A DNA stretch of 64,000 nucleotides. Origin: CBDCMJ01 sp965224325. GTDB lineage: Bacteria > Chloroflexota > Dehalococcoidia > Lucifugimonadales > UBA3495. The stretch is taken from the NCBI GenBank assembly GCA_965224325.1, contig CBDCYT010000017.1, positions 179,919 to 243,918 on the forward strand, written 5' to 3'. The translations under genes were made by a program, and so were the position numbers. The notes below the pieces were generated by a model. It was not told the DNA's origin. It saw only the letters and a list, made by a program, of their open reading frames with translations, and did no database searches. Positions 7,939 to 16,737 of this stretch are shown here, in pieces. Each line of letters starts with the position of its first letter. The stretch's first letter is position 1.

Positions 7939-9132
7939 CTACCTGGCCGCTGCCGAGACTTCTACGTTGCTGAAGGCTGGAATCACTTCTCTACCGAATA
8001 GCTCGATGGACTCCATTACCCGATGGTGAGGTACAGTTTCAGTCTGCATTATCATTATGACCTGGTCCACGCCAATGTCCTCGTACATCTTCACAGTCTC
8101 GATGCAGCTCTCCGGGTTTCCGGCGATGATGACCCCCCGCTGCGAGAGGACGTTTGCATCCAATTGGGCCACAGCGGCCCGGGCCGCGCCAGGCCCGGAG
8201 TCCAGAGATATACCGGCCTGAGCCGCCTGCTCCTTGTGAGCGTCGTCGGACTGTCGAAGCCAGCGCCCAAAGTCGGCGGTCAAGTGGTCTGGTACGCCAC
8301 CCCACGCCTCCAGCAGCTCTTCGTAGGCATTGATCCGGCCTTGGATATACGGCTTATCCGGCCCAAAGAACGTTTTCATCGATTGAGCGCACAGCTCTTT
8401 GGCCTCTTGATCATCGGTACCGCAAATGGCGTGGACGTTGTTACCCCAGAATTCGTTGACGAACGCTCCTACCGGACTAGCGTGTTTGACCGCCTCCCGG
8501 TAGGTTTTCACGTGTTCGGCCAGAATGTCCACGGCGTAGGAGGACGAGGACAACACACCTATACCCTTTTCCGCCGCCAACCGAAAGCTGTCCGTTTGAG
8601 TGCAAGCCAAATACATCCGAGGGTGGGGTTTTTGGAACACCCTGGGCAGGACCCGCCGCGCTGGGACGTTCCAGAAATTCCCGTCCCAGGAAAATTCGTC
8701 TGATTGCCAGATTTGGGGGAGCATCCTCAGGGCTTCTTCCCAGCGGTCGCGGGTTTCCCGGGGGTCAATACCCTGCCCTATTTGCTCGTATGCGTTGGAC
8801 CTTCCCGTCCCGAACTCCACCCGGCCATCTGTAAGCTGGTCCACCATGGCGACCCGCTCGGCAATCCTTATCGGGTGGTGGTTGGGCAATATCGAGACGC
8901 CAAATCCGATTCTGATGTTCTTAGTCCGCTGACTAAGGGCGCCCAATAGCACCTCCGGGCAGGGAGAGCCCGAGAAACCCATCAAGAAGTGGTGCTCCAC
9001 GAACCACAAGTTGTCAAATCCCATTCGATCAGCCAACTCGCACTGGTCCAGAGTCTCTTTGTACAGGCTGTTCCAGTCTACGTCGTTACCTTGGAAGGCG
9101 CGCTGCGCCTCGTAAAGTAGGCCAAATTTCAT
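7939..9132 (-). CDS. LLM-class flavin-dependent oxidoreductase (luciferase-like monooxygenase)
   Basis: The 397-residue protein has the TIM-barrel plan of bacterial-luciferase-like enzymes. Characteristic blocks are WFVEHHF near residue 43, RIGFGVSILPNHHPIRIAE near 75, and the RVEFGTGRSN segment near 104. The family oxidises organic substrates with FMNH2 or coenzyme F420. An extra C-terminal region ends in QVIMIMQTETVPH. An AAAGGAGG ribosome-binding site directly precedes the ATG. It is transcribed in the same direction as the acetamidase-like gene 200 bases upstream. With the second LLM gene at 11011 this suggests a small catabolic cluster, though no substrate can be named. Confidence 0.9.
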   Translation of the reverse strand: MKFGLLYEAQRAFQGNDVDWNSLYKETLDQCELADRMGFDNLWFVEHHFLMGFSGSPCPEVLLGALSQRTKNIRIGFGVSILPNHHPIRIAERVAMVDQLTDGRVEFGTGRSNAYEQIGQGIDPRETRDRWEEALRMLPQIWQSDEFSWDGNFWNVPARRVLPRVFQKPHPRMYLACTQTDSFRLAAEKGIGVLSSSSYAVDILAEHVKTYREAVKHASPVGAFVNEFWGNNVHAICGTDDQEAKELCAQSMKTFFGPDKPYIQGRINAYEELLEAWGGVPDHLTADFGRWLRQSDDAHKEQAAQAGISLDSGPGAARAAVAQLDANVLSQRGVIIAGNPESCIETVKMYEDIGVDQVIMIMQTETVPHHRVMESIELFGREVIPAFSNVEVSAAAR

Positions 9133-9332
9133 GATCTTCCTCCTTTAAGGCCGCCGCTTTTCCAATGCTCTGGCGTTGAACGAAAGGGCGCCAACGGGAA
9201 TACCGCGGCATCCTCTGTTCATGGCGTTTGATAGTATACTCCGGCCACTATACCCCCGTCCTTACCAAAGCCGGGACCGGAGGCGGTGAAACAGCGTCTC
9301 TGGACGCAATTACCGCCAACGGAACGGCAGTA

Positions 9333-10439
9333 TTACACGAAGATATCCAGCGGCAGGAAGGCAGAGACGACAAAATTAGGCACGTCCACGATCTCGCTGA
9401 GCTTCAAGTCCACCGCTACACTGCAAATGCAGTACGCCTGTTCCCTGGACCAACCCCTTTCCATGAGGAGCTGGACCATAGTCAACAATGCGTTGCGTGC
9501 CGCCAGGGTGGCATTCTCGGACTCGTTCACCCCGCTTTCTGAGATACACATGCCGGTGGACGCCAGGAAACACTTGGGCGCCGCCATCTCCGGGCTGGCG
9601 AAGTAATCGTCCCGCTCGAAGATGGGAAATCTTAAGTTGCGCTGTTGGGCAGCACCCTTCAACACCCGGAAGCTGGCATGCAGAGTGCTGTCCATCTCTA
9701 TGGCAGTGCCACAGCACTCCGAGTCCCCCTGGGCGTAGTGGGCGTCCCCCGCGGAAAATAGCGCACCCTCGGTAAATACGGGCAATAGCAGCCTGGTGCC
9801 GGCGGTTAGCTGCTTGATGTCCATGTTGCCGCCGTTCTCGCGAGGCGGGACAGTGCGCAGACCTTCCGACGCCAGAGGTTCATTGGCGGGCACCGCCCCC
9901 TGAGGATCGGGGCCCAGGACTGCGCCGCCGCGGCGGCGTAGCTCATCTTCCCGCAATAGAATCTCTTGGCGCAACTGTCTGGATGGGGCCACGCCTATGG
10001 TCCCCAAAAAAGGGGCGCCCGGCACCCGGACTCCCGGCAGTTGCGGGGACTCCGCATATCCGTCTTGGATATTCCAGTGCACAACATAGGGGTCCAAGAA
10101 GACGTCCCTAAGGAATCCGAAGCCTGGAATGACAGTGGTGAATCCCCAACTTGCCGGCTCTATATTCAGGATGCTGACCTCCAGCAAGTCGCCGGGTTCG
10201 GCTCCCTGAACGTAAACCGGGCCAGTCAACGGGTGCACCAATCCCAAGTTTATGTTCCGCAGGTCCTCGGGCGTTGACGTGGGGACAACCCCTCCGTCAA
10301 GGGCGTTCCTGGTTTGCAGCACCACCTCCTCGCCGGGAGCCACTTCCAACGCCGGAGGGATGTCGGGATGCCACCGGTTGTGCCCCTTGGTAGGTTCATC
10401 GGCGCACTGTTTGCTGTAATCCAACTCTATGCTTTTCAT
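9333..10439 (-). CDS. Acetamidase/formamidase-family amidohydrolase
   Basis: The 368-residue protein matches the FmdA/AmdA family of zinc amidases that hydrolyse formamide, acetamide or related small amides to the acid and ammonia. Signature segments are RENGGNMDIKQL near 205-216, VFTEGALFSAGDAHYAQGD near 228-246, and the N-terminal WHPDIPP. It is likely cytoplasmic. A -10 hexamer TATAAT lies upstream at 10482-10477, with a direct repeat in place of a clear -35. Chain length is near the family norm. Confidence 0.9.
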   Translation of the reverse strand: MKSIELDYSKQCADEPTKGHNRWHPDIPPALEVAPGEEVVLQTRNALDGGVVPTSTPEDLRNINLGLVHPLTGPVYVQGAEPGDLLEVSILNIEPASWGFTTVIPGFGFLRDVFLDPYVVHWNIQDGYAESPQLPGVRVPGAPFLGTIGVAPSRQLRQEILLREDELRRRGGAVLGPDPQGAVPANEPLASEGLRTVPPRENGGNMDIKQLTAGTRLLLPVFTEGALFSAGDAHYAQGDSECCGTAIEMDSTLHASFRVLKGAAQQRNLRFPIFERDDYFASPEMAAPKCFLASTGMCISESGVNESENATLAARNALLTMVQLLMERGWSREQAYCICSVAVDLKLSEIVDVPNFVVSAFLPLDIFV

Positions 10440-10476
10440 AGTGCCCTCCCAGCCACCTTACGATGAAACAAGCAGC

Positions 10477-10514
10477 ATTATAGCCGATTTCAGAGTCATT
10501 CCCAGAGTCATTCT
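10477..10514 (-). promoter_or_regulatory. Acetamidase promoter region with tandem 12-bp sites
   Basis: On the minus strand TATAAT (10482-10477) has no good -35 box. Instead, two direct copies of GAATGACTCTG occupy 10514-10491, spaced by 12 bases, where an activator could bind. Confidence 0.45.
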
Positions 10515-11010
10515 CGAAAACGAGGCGGCGATGGACTTCCTGCTGGGTTTTCTGCCGAAGTTCTCGACAACCGCCGCTTGCCTGCACCGAGGGGTCTTCG
10601 CAACCAAACCGGGGTTATGTGCTTGTGTCTGCTGAGGCTCACCCAGGGGAAGATACTTCGATCTCCAGGCCGCAGTAACCGCTGGGCCTCATTGCTCCGT
10701 TCCGTTATGGGCTCCGTTACGAGTGCACACTTGCACCGAATAGGACATTCCCGAAGATGCGAATACGAAGTCCAGATGAAACGATCTAAAGCCGATCTAA
10801 AGACTTTAGGGGCCAGACTCCGCGTTGTTGACGATTTCGGCTAAACACCAGATACTGAGCGTGGTTTTAGCGACGGGGCGGCGGGGCCGGGGCGGCGGTC
10901 CCGAGACCGCGCTGGGGCTAAGTGTGCCGTGAAAACCGGGCCTACAGGCCTACGGATACAAAGAAGATATCGGACTGCCTATTCATCCCCCTATGCCTAA
11001 GGAGGTCATC
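10515..11010. other. Gene-free stretch
   Basis: No supported gene is seen. The divergent promoters of the acetamidase-like gene and the second LLM gene must lie at its edges. The part around 10870-10910 is very GC-rich. Confidence 0.4.
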
Positions 11011-11880
11011 ATGCGACTTGGAGCGATTTTCCCTCAGACCGAGATTGGGGCAGACCCTGCCGGAGTGCGAGATTTCGCCCAGGCGGCCGAGGCGCTGGGC
11101 TACGAGCACCTGCTGGTGTTCGACCACGTCCTGGGAGCCGACCCCAGCAAGCGTGAAAGCTGGGACCGTCCCTATAGCATTACCGACATGTTCCACGAGC
11201 CCTTCGTGCTGTTCGGATACTTGGCGGGTATCACCGAGAAAATCGAAATGACCACGGGTGTCTTGATTCTGGGACAGCGCCAAACGGCCCTTGTCGCCAA
11301 GCAAGCAGCCGAGGTGGATGTTTTGACCGGAGGCCGCCTGCGTTTAGGGATTGGCATCGGGTGGAACGACGTAGAGTACGAGGCTCTGGGTGAAGAGTTT
11401 TCCAACCGGGGCCGCCGGAGCGTGGAGCAAATCAGGCTAATGCGGGCTTTGTGGACCGAGGAAGTGGTCTCGTTCCAGGGCCGTTACCACCAGGTTACTC
11501 ATGCCGGCATCAATCCTTTGCCGGTGCAACGTCCAATACCCATCTGGATCGGAGGCAACGCCGAGCAGGTGGTCCGCCGCGTGGGGCGCATCAGCGACGG
11601 ATGGTTCCCTCAGTTCGCACCCGACGGCGCGGGCCGGGAGCGTATCGCCCAAATGCACGATTATGCTAAGCAGGCAGGACGAGAGCCCACCGATATCGGG
11701 ATCGAGGGCCGCGTTGGTCTTAGCGACGGCGGCGGTCCCGACGATTGGAGGAAATTGGCCGAAGCCTGGGCTGAGGTCGGAGCTACCCACCTATCGGTTA
11801 ACACCATGAAGGCAGGGTTGAAGGGGCCGGACCAGCATATCGAGGCTATCCGGCGGTTTAAGGAGGCGGTGTCAGGTTAA
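11011..11880 (+). CDS. LLM-class oxidoreductase, probably F420-dependent
   Basis: The 289-residue luciferase-like protein begins MRLGAIFPQTEIG. It has the blocks LLVFDHVLGA, GVLILGQRQTALVAKQAAEVDVL, RLRLGIGIGWNDVEYEALG and PIPIWIGGNAEQVVRR, typical of the F420-dependent LLM subfamily. An ATG 18 bases upstream is rejected because AAGGAGG lies between the two ATGs and is ideally placed for 11011. It is divergent from the acetamidase-like gene and may serve the same catabolic cluster. The electron donor is inferred from family resemblance only. Confidence 0.88.
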   Translation: MRLGAIFPQTEIGADPAGVRDFAQAAEALGYEHLLVFDHVLGADPSKRESWDRPYSITDMFHEPFVLFGYLAGITEKIEMTTGVLILGQRQTALVAKQAAEVDVLTGGRLRLGIGIGWNDVEYEALGEEFSNRGRRSVEQIRLMRALWTEEVVSFQGRYHQVTHAGINPLPVQRPIPIWIGGNAEQVVRRVGRISDGWFPQFAPDGAGRERIAQMHDYAKQAGREPTDIGIEGRVGLSDGGGPDDWRKLAEAWAEVGATHLSVNTMKAGLKGPDQHIEAIRRFKEAVSG

Positions 11881-11994
11881 TCCATCCGGATTAATTCACC
11901 GGAAGAGAATACGGAGACTCCGAAGAAAACTATTCGTTACTCTGGGGTCTCCCTCACTAATCCTCTTTCCAGGAAGTGTGTTCCTCCTGATCAG

Positions 11995-12315
11995 CTAAGA
12001 AAGGGGCAGAATGCTTCTGGTGTTCCTCCCGCCTACGGCTATGACTCCCATCGAGTACACGCCGCCGATAGCAACGATACCTATCGCGTTTACCCCTCCA
12101 ATCGCAACCAGCCCCGTCGCGTTTACACCGCCGATGGCGACCAAACCGACCGCGTTGGCAGCGCCAAACGCAACCATGCCCATGGCGTTCAGAAGGCCCA
12201 GTGCAACGAGGGCAATGGCGTTTACGAAGCCTAAGGCAACAACACCAATGGCGGTAAAATTTCCCATGGCCACAAGACCAACCGCATTGTTGCCTTTACT
12301 GACTGACTCTATCAT
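11995..12315 (-). CDS. Small protein of eight 11-residue repeats, function unknown
   Basis: The 106-residue protein consists almost entirely of eight consecutive 11-residue units with the pattern A-x-G-L-V-A-x-G-G-V-N, from about residue 11 to 98. The DNA shows a matching 33-bp period. The residues are small and hydrophobic, with no charge inside the array. That would suit a beta-solenoid or another stacked fold, or a membrane-associated assembly. A good GAGGAG ribosome-binding site lies just before the ATG. It precedes no obvious partner; coaBC lies upstream on the same strand, 34 bases away, so it may be co-transcribed. I do not recognise the family. Confidence 0.6.
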   Translation of the reverse strand: MIESVSKGNNAVGLVAMGNFTAIGVVALGFVNAIALVALGLLNAMGMVAFGAANAVGLVAIGGVNATGLVAIGGVNAIGIVAIGGVYSMGVIAVGGRNTRSILPLS

Positions 12316-12349
12316 CGTCTCCTCATCGACATGACGCCAAATCTGAACA

Positions 12350-13546
12350 CTAGCCGGGGAACAACCGCACCACCCGGTCCAGTATCTGTTGGCTCACTTC
12401 GTACTTGGTCAGTAGCGGTAGTTGCTCCACCCGCAGATCCCGGTCGATCAACGCGACTTTGTTCGTGTCCACCCCAAAGCCGCTGTCAGGGTCGGTAATA
12501 TCGTTGGCCACCATCAAGTCCAAGTCTTTTCTCTGAAGCTTGGCCTTGGCGTTGGGCAACAAGTCCTGGCTTTCGGCGGAGAACCCGACCCTGACGAAGT
12601 CTCCCCGGGCCGCCTCTAGAATGTCGGTGGTCTTGGATAGGACGATGGTGAAATCGTCATTGGACTTCTTGATCTTGTGGCCGGCCTGCACCGAAGGGCG
12701 GTAATCGGCCACCGCGGCAGCCATGATCAGAGCATCGGCGGTTTGAACGTGCTCCAGCACGGCGTCGCACATCTCCTGGGCAGACTTGACCCGCACCACG
12801 TGGACCTGGGCCGGGTCCGGCAAGCCGGCAGCCGCGGTGACCAGCACCACCTTTGCGCCCCGGTCGCGGGCAGCCTCTGCCAGCGTGTGGCCCATCTTGC
12901 CCGACGAATGGTTGGTGATAACCCGCACCGGGTCTATGGCCTCCATGGTGCCGCCGGCGCTGACCACAATGGTGCGTCCGGCGAGAGGCCCGCCTCTACC
13001 TAGGGTGGCTGCTATGTATCCCAGCAGCTCCGGGGTTTCCAGCAACCGGCCCATTCCCATATGTCCAGACGCCAAGCGGCCGGAGGCCGGGCCGGCGATG
13101 ACCACGCCTCGCTCCCGGAGCTTGGCCAGGTTATCCTGGGTGGCAGGATGATCGTACATGTTGGCGTCCATGGCGGGCGCGACCAGAAGGGGCGCGGTGG
13201 TGGCAATCACGGTGGTCATTAAGGGATCGCCGGCCAGCCCGGCTGCCAGGTTGGCGATGCAATGGACCGTGGCCGGGGCGATTACCACGACGTCGGCCCG
13301 CTGGGCTAGGGCTACGTGATTGACGGCCAATTCTGAGCCAGAGTCGAATGTATCGGTAACCACGTCCCGGTGGGTGATGCTGCGGAAAGCCAAAGGGGAC
13401 ACGAACTGGGTGGCGCCGTAGCTCATCACCGTGTCGACCATGGCCCCTGCTTGCACCAGCTTACTGGCCAAGTCCAAGGCTTTATAACAAGCGATGCTGC
13501 CCGTTACCCCAAGGACGACGTGCTTATTCTCTAGCGGTCCGGTCAT
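12350..13546 (-). CDS. coaBC: Bifunctional phosphopantothenoylcysteine decarboxylase/synthetase
   Basis: The 398-residue protein carries both CoA-biosynthesis activities: addition of cysteine to 4'-phosphopantothenate, then decarboxylation to 4'-phosphopantetheine. The N-terminal flavoprotein CoaC domain (about 1-185) has GVTGSIACYKA, the active-site His77 (NHVALA) and a PAMDANMY segment in place of the classical PAMN. The C-terminal CoaB domain (about 190-398) begins VSAGGTMEAIDPVRVITNHSSGKMG. At the position of the decarboxylase cysteine (ACG in E. coli) this protein has ASG, Ser160, a substitution to note. It starts 10 bases after coaX stops, so the two form an operon. Confidence 0.93.
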   Translation of the reverse strand: MTGPLENKHVVLGVTGSIACYKALDLASKLVQAGAMVDTVMSYGATQFVSPLAFRSITHRDVVTDTFDSGSELAVNHVALAQRADVVVIAPATVHCIANLAAGLAGDPLMTTVIATTAPLLVAPAMDANMYDHPATQDNLAKLRERGVVIAGPASGRLASGHMGMGRLLETPELLGYIAATLGRGGPLAGRTIVVSAGGTMEAIDPVRVITNHSSGKMGHTLAEAARDRGAKVVLVTAAAGLPDPAQVHVVRVKSAQEMCDAVLEHVQTADALIMAAAVADYRPSVQAGHKIKKSNDDFTIVLSKTTDILEAARGDFVRVGFSAESQDLLPNAKAKLQRKDLDLMVANDITDPDSGFGVDTNKVALIDRDLRVEQLPLLTKYEVSQQILDRVVRLFPG

Positions 13547-13556
13547 GAGTTTTTTG

Positions 13557-14372
13557 TCATTCTCTTTGGGCGGCCGGAGGCGTAGAAGATGCTGAGGGGC
13601 TTGAGCGAGACTGATTCATCTCGAACACGAGCCTCAAACCTATCAAAGTCAGGTCGGGGTTGATGGCGTCAAAAATTTTCGTCTCTTGCGCTATTATTCC
13701 GGCCAACCCCCCGGTACCGATCACCTTAGAGTTGGGACCCAATTCTTGCTTAAATCTATCCACCATCCCGTCTACCAACCCGGTGTACCCGAACACCAAC
13801 CCCGATCGAAGGGCGGAGGAAGTGTTCTGGCCGATGGCCGTATTGGGCGCCACCAACTCAACGCGGCGCAACTGGGAAGTGTTGAGGAACAGCGCTTCCG
13901 CCGCTACGTTGATACCTGGGGCTATAGCGCCTCCCAGGTACACACCGTCTTCGGAGACGGCGTCGAACACTGTCGCGGTCCCAAAGTCCACCACTATGAC
14001 CGGGGACCCGTAAAGCGCGATGGCCGCGACCGCGTCCACGATGCGATCGGAACCCACGTCCCTCGGGTTGTCGTAAAGGATGCGGAGACCAGTGCGTACG
14101 CCGGCGGTTACCACTAGCGCCCGCTGCCCAAAATAGGTCTGGCAGACCTCTTCGAACACCGCGGTGAGAGGCGGCACCACGCTGCACATGCTGACGCTAT
14201 CGATCCCGGAGTGCTCCACTCCCTTTAGTTTCAACAGGCTGGTAATCAACAAGCCGTATTCGTCGGCGAGCCTCCGGGTATCGGTGGTGACACGCACAGT
14301 GGTGTCCAACCGCTCCCCGTCAAATACGCCCAGCGTAACCATACTGTTGCCGATGTCGATTGCAAGCAACAT
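13557..14372 (-). CDS. coaX: Type III pantothenate kinase
   Basis: The 271-residue protein phosphorylates pantothenate, the first step of CoA synthesis. The ASKHA-type phosphate motif DIGNSMVTLG is at residues 6-15. VVDFGTATVFDAV near 130 and GTGGLAGIIAQE near 220 complete the CoaX pattern. The length fits the family. It is first in an operon with coaBC. A strong promoter places the transcription start about 9 bases before the ATG and no Shine-Dalgarno is visible, so the mRNA is almost leaderless. Confidence 0.94.
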   Translation of the reverse strand: MLLAIDIGNSMVTLGVFDGERLDTTVRVTTDTRRLADEYGLLITSLLKLKGVEHSGIDSVSMCSVVPPLTAVFEEVCQTYFGQRALVVTAGVRTGLRILYDNPRDVGSDRIVDAVAAIALYGSPVIVVDFGTATVFDAVSEDGVYLGGAIAPGINVAAEALFLNTSQLRRVELVAPNTAIGQNTSSALRSGLVFGYTGLVDGMVDRFKQELGPNSKVIGTGGLAGIIAQETKIFDAINPDLTLIGLRLVFEMNQSRSSPSASSTPPAAQRE

Positions 14373-14387
14373 TGCGTCTCGCGGCCA

Positions 14388-14416
14388 ATTATACGGCAGG
14401 GCTTTTTTAGTGGCAA
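14388..14416 (-). promoter_or_regulatory. Promoter of coaX-coaBC
   Basis: On the minus strand TTGCCA (14416-14411) and a perfect TATAAT (14393-14388) are 17 bases apart. The predicted start near 14381 leaves a leader of only about 9 bases. Confidence 0.7.
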
Positions 14417-14472
14417 CGCAGGCCTACGCCGCCGATAACCGGCAAGAGGGGACCGGCGCCCGAAACAAACAA

Positions 14473-14504
14473 CACCGGCGTCCCGAAGCATCGGAGCGCC
14501 GGTG
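14473..14504. terminator. Hairpin downstream of the NHL-repeat gene
   Basis: CACCGGCG (14473-14480) pairs perfectly with CGCCGGTG (14497-14504), and an inner CCGA/TCGG extends the stem. It lies about 30 bases past the NHL gene on the minus strand. There is no strong T run, so termination is only possible. Confidence 0.4.
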
Positions 14505-14536
14505 CGATGCGTTAGACCGGTCCGAGCTAGACAGGC

Positions 14537-15550
14537 CTAAAGGTTGGCTTGAGGATCCACGTAATTGGACTCTTTCTCATAGATTTGCAGCCGCCCTCGC
14601 TGGCTATCGCAAACTATGAGACGGTTGGCCTCCCGGTCGAAGGCGCAGGCCACCGGCATGCGGAAGGCTCGCTGTTGCTGCTCCAGGTCGTACACCTGAC
14701 GACGGCGTCTCCGCATGTCCGGATTAGCTTCGATGGAGAGCTGCCCCCATTTTGATATCTCAACCGCGTCGCCGTGAAGATAGGCCAGAGGCTTGGCCTC
14801 GCCGTTGTAAATTGCCACCCTCTGGTTCATCCAGTCCACCACGTACACATCCCCATCACCGTCCACCGCCACTCCGCTGGGGTGTCTCAGACTGCCGGGA
14901 CCGGACCCGCCTTGTCCGAAAGACATCACATGAGCGCCATCGGAACCGAACTTCTGCACCCGGTGATTGTTCCAGTCCGCCACGTAAATGTCGCCCTTAC
15001 TGTCGATGGTAATGCCCCAGGGCATGTCGAGTTCGTCCTCAGCGCTGCCCTTCCTGCCGAAGCCGCCGACATACGTCCCGTCCTTGCTGAACTTTTGTAT
15101 CCGGCTGTTGAGGCTGTTAACCACCACGACGTTCTCATCCAGGTCAAAGGCCAGCCCAGATGGACCGTTGATCTGCCCCTCTGCTTCCCCGGCCTCGCCC
15201 CAGGTGCGCAAGAACCCCCCGTCCTTGTCAAACACGCTTACCCGGTTCAGCCACTCGTCGGTGGTGTAAACGTTCTCTTCCCGGTCCAACGCCACGCCGG
15301 TGAGAAATACGTGGGACCCTTGCGCGGCGTCCACCCGGCCAAACTCGGTGATGAATTCCTGGTCCAGGGTTAGCTTGCTAATTCGCTGATTGGGGTTGGT
15401 GTCGCTGCCCCTGTTGGCCACGAAGAGCACGCCGTCCCGGGCAGGCGCAACCCCTATGGGCATGCTGAACCCCATGCCCGCCGCGCCGTTTCTACCGATG
15501 TTGTGGCTATATATCCAAGCGCGGCCGCCCGCCATCGTCTCGATAGCCAT
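14537..15550 (-). CDS. NHL-repeat beta-propeller protein
   Basis: The 337-residue protein is a chain of NHL repeats, which fold as blades of a beta propeller. Repeated blocks of the form GVALDREENVYTTDEWLNRVSVFD, GITIDSKGDIYVADWNNHRVQKF and GVAVDGDGDVYVVDWMNQRVAIY run from about residue 30 to 240. A less regular part contains RRRRR near 275. No signal peptide is visible. It is the third gene of a minus-strand group with DUF1800 and DUF1501 proteins (25-base gap), which suggests a shared but unknown role. Confidence 0.85.
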   Translation of the reverse strand: MAIETMAGGRAWIYSHNIGRNGAAGMGFSMPIGVAPARDGVLFVANRGSDTNPNQRISKLTLDQEFITEFGRVDAAQGSHVFLTGVALDREENVYTTDEWLNRVSVFDKDGGFLRTWGEAGEAEGQINGPSGLAFDLDENVVVVNSLNSRIQKFSKDGTYVGGFGRKGSAEDELDMPWGITIDSKGDIYVADWNNHRVQKFGSDGAHVMSFGQGGSGPGSLRHPSGVAVDGDGDVYVVDWMNQRVAIYNGEAKPLAYLHGDAVEISKWGQLSIEANPDMRRRRRQVYDLEQQQRAFRMPVACAFDREANRLIVCDSQRGRLQIYEKESNYVDPQANL

Positions 15551-15575
15551 TAGTCCGGCCTCCTTTGTGGGTTCG

Positions 15576-16703
15576 TTACAGGTAGCCCATTTTCTCGAAG
15601 ACGCCGTTTACAATGGGTTTGGCGTCCATACCGAACCAGTTCTCTACGATGGTCGAATAAGCGCCGCGGAAGTCATAAGTCGGCGCCAGATCGCCCTGCT
15701 CCAGGTCCGCAGGCTTCCGGGACGGATACTCGCCGTACATGCCGCCCTTGATTTGGTCTCCAATAACAAAGGCCACGCCGGCGGCGCCGTGATCGGTGCC
15801 GGAGCCATTGTCGCGTACGCGGCGGCCGAATTCAGAGAATAAGTACATGATCACGTTGTCTCCGCGGCCATGCTCGTGCAGGTCATCAAAAAAGGTCTCG
15901 ATTCCTTCGGAAACATCCTGCCACAGCTTGGGATGGACGGCCAACTCGCCGGCATGGGTGTCGAAGCCGGCGTGCTGGGTATAAAAAATCCTAGTCCCGA
16001 GGTCGGCCAAGTACACCTGGGCTATGTCTCTAAGGTGCGCCGAGATGGCAGACGGGGGATATTCGACGTTTGAGGAGTACGTTTCGGGGGCCATCTTAAC
16101 GATGTCGGCGCCTTTTAGAGCGTCCATGCCGGTGCTGCGAAGGTAGCCGGTTACGGCTCCCGCGCCGACCGCGGGAGAGTACATACGGGCGAACAGGTCG
16201 AGCGCCTTGGCCCGCTGGGACTCATTGGTGAGTCCCGAAAGCACGCCGTAGGTGGACAAGTCGGCGATGGCCGCCACCGGAACTCCTGGCGCCACCAGCG
16301 CCCGGGGCAGGCCGTGGCCAAAGTTGATGGCGGTCAGCACATTCTCTCTATTGGGGTCCAACTCCCTGGCCACTCGGCCGGCCCAACCCTCCGTCCCTAC
16401 CTTGTCCGGCTCACAGGTGTGCCAGATGTCCATGGAGCGGAAGTGGGACCTGGGCGAGTCGGCGTAGCCAACGCCATTTATCACCGCAACCTTGCCTTGG
16501 TCGTAAAGCTTTTTTATCGGACCCATGGTAGGTGAGAACGCCACCTCGTCGTCTACCCTGATGAGCTCTTCCAGGGGGTAATTTACATAGGGGCGGTTAT
16601 CGGTATACAGCGGATCGTTATATGGAATGACGGTATTGAAGTAGTCATTTCCACCGGTAAGCTGCAGCACCACGATAACCGGGTCGTTATGAGTGGAAGT
16701 CAT
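15576..16703 (-). CDS. DUF1501-family protein
   Basis: The 375-residue protein has the DUF1501 signature LQLTGGNDYFNTVIPYND near the N-terminus and the C-terminal block FSEFGRRVRDNGSGTDHGAAG, a sulfatase-like metal-site arrangement. DUF1501 proteins are commonly encoded beside DUF1800 proteins and usually carry a Tat signal. This one starts almost directly with the domain, so it lacks an obvious export signal. The start at 16703 is supported by GGAGGAG; an open extension further upstream lies inside the DUF1800 gene and is rejected. The function of the family is not established. Confidence 0.85.
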   Translation of the reverse strand: MTSTHNDPVIVVLQLTGGNDYFNTVIPYNDPLYTDNRPYVNYPLEELIRVDDEVAFSPTMGPIKKLYDQGKVAVINGVGYADSPRSHFRSMDIWHTCEPDKVGTEGWAGRVARELDPNRENVLTAINFGHGLPRALVAPGVPVAAIADLSTYGVLSGLTNESQRAKALDLFARMYSPAVGAGAVTGYLRSTGMDALKGADIVKMAPETYSSNVEYPPSAISAHLRDIAQVYLADLGTRIFYTQHAGFDTHAGELAVHPKLWQDVSEGIETFFDDLHEHGRGDNVIMYLFSEFGRRVRDNGSGTDHGAAGVAFVIGDQIKGGMYGEYPSRKPADLEQGDLAPTYDFRGAYSTIVENWFGMDAKPIVNGVFEKMGYL

Positions 16704-16737
16704 TCTTTTCTCCTCCCTACTAGGCTGCGGGCGGCGT

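Noticed and set aside
12011..12334. Plus-strand open frame opposite the 11-residue-repeat gene
   Set aside because: The 33-bp repeat keeps both strands open. The minus strand has the ribosome-binding site and more protein-like repeat composition.
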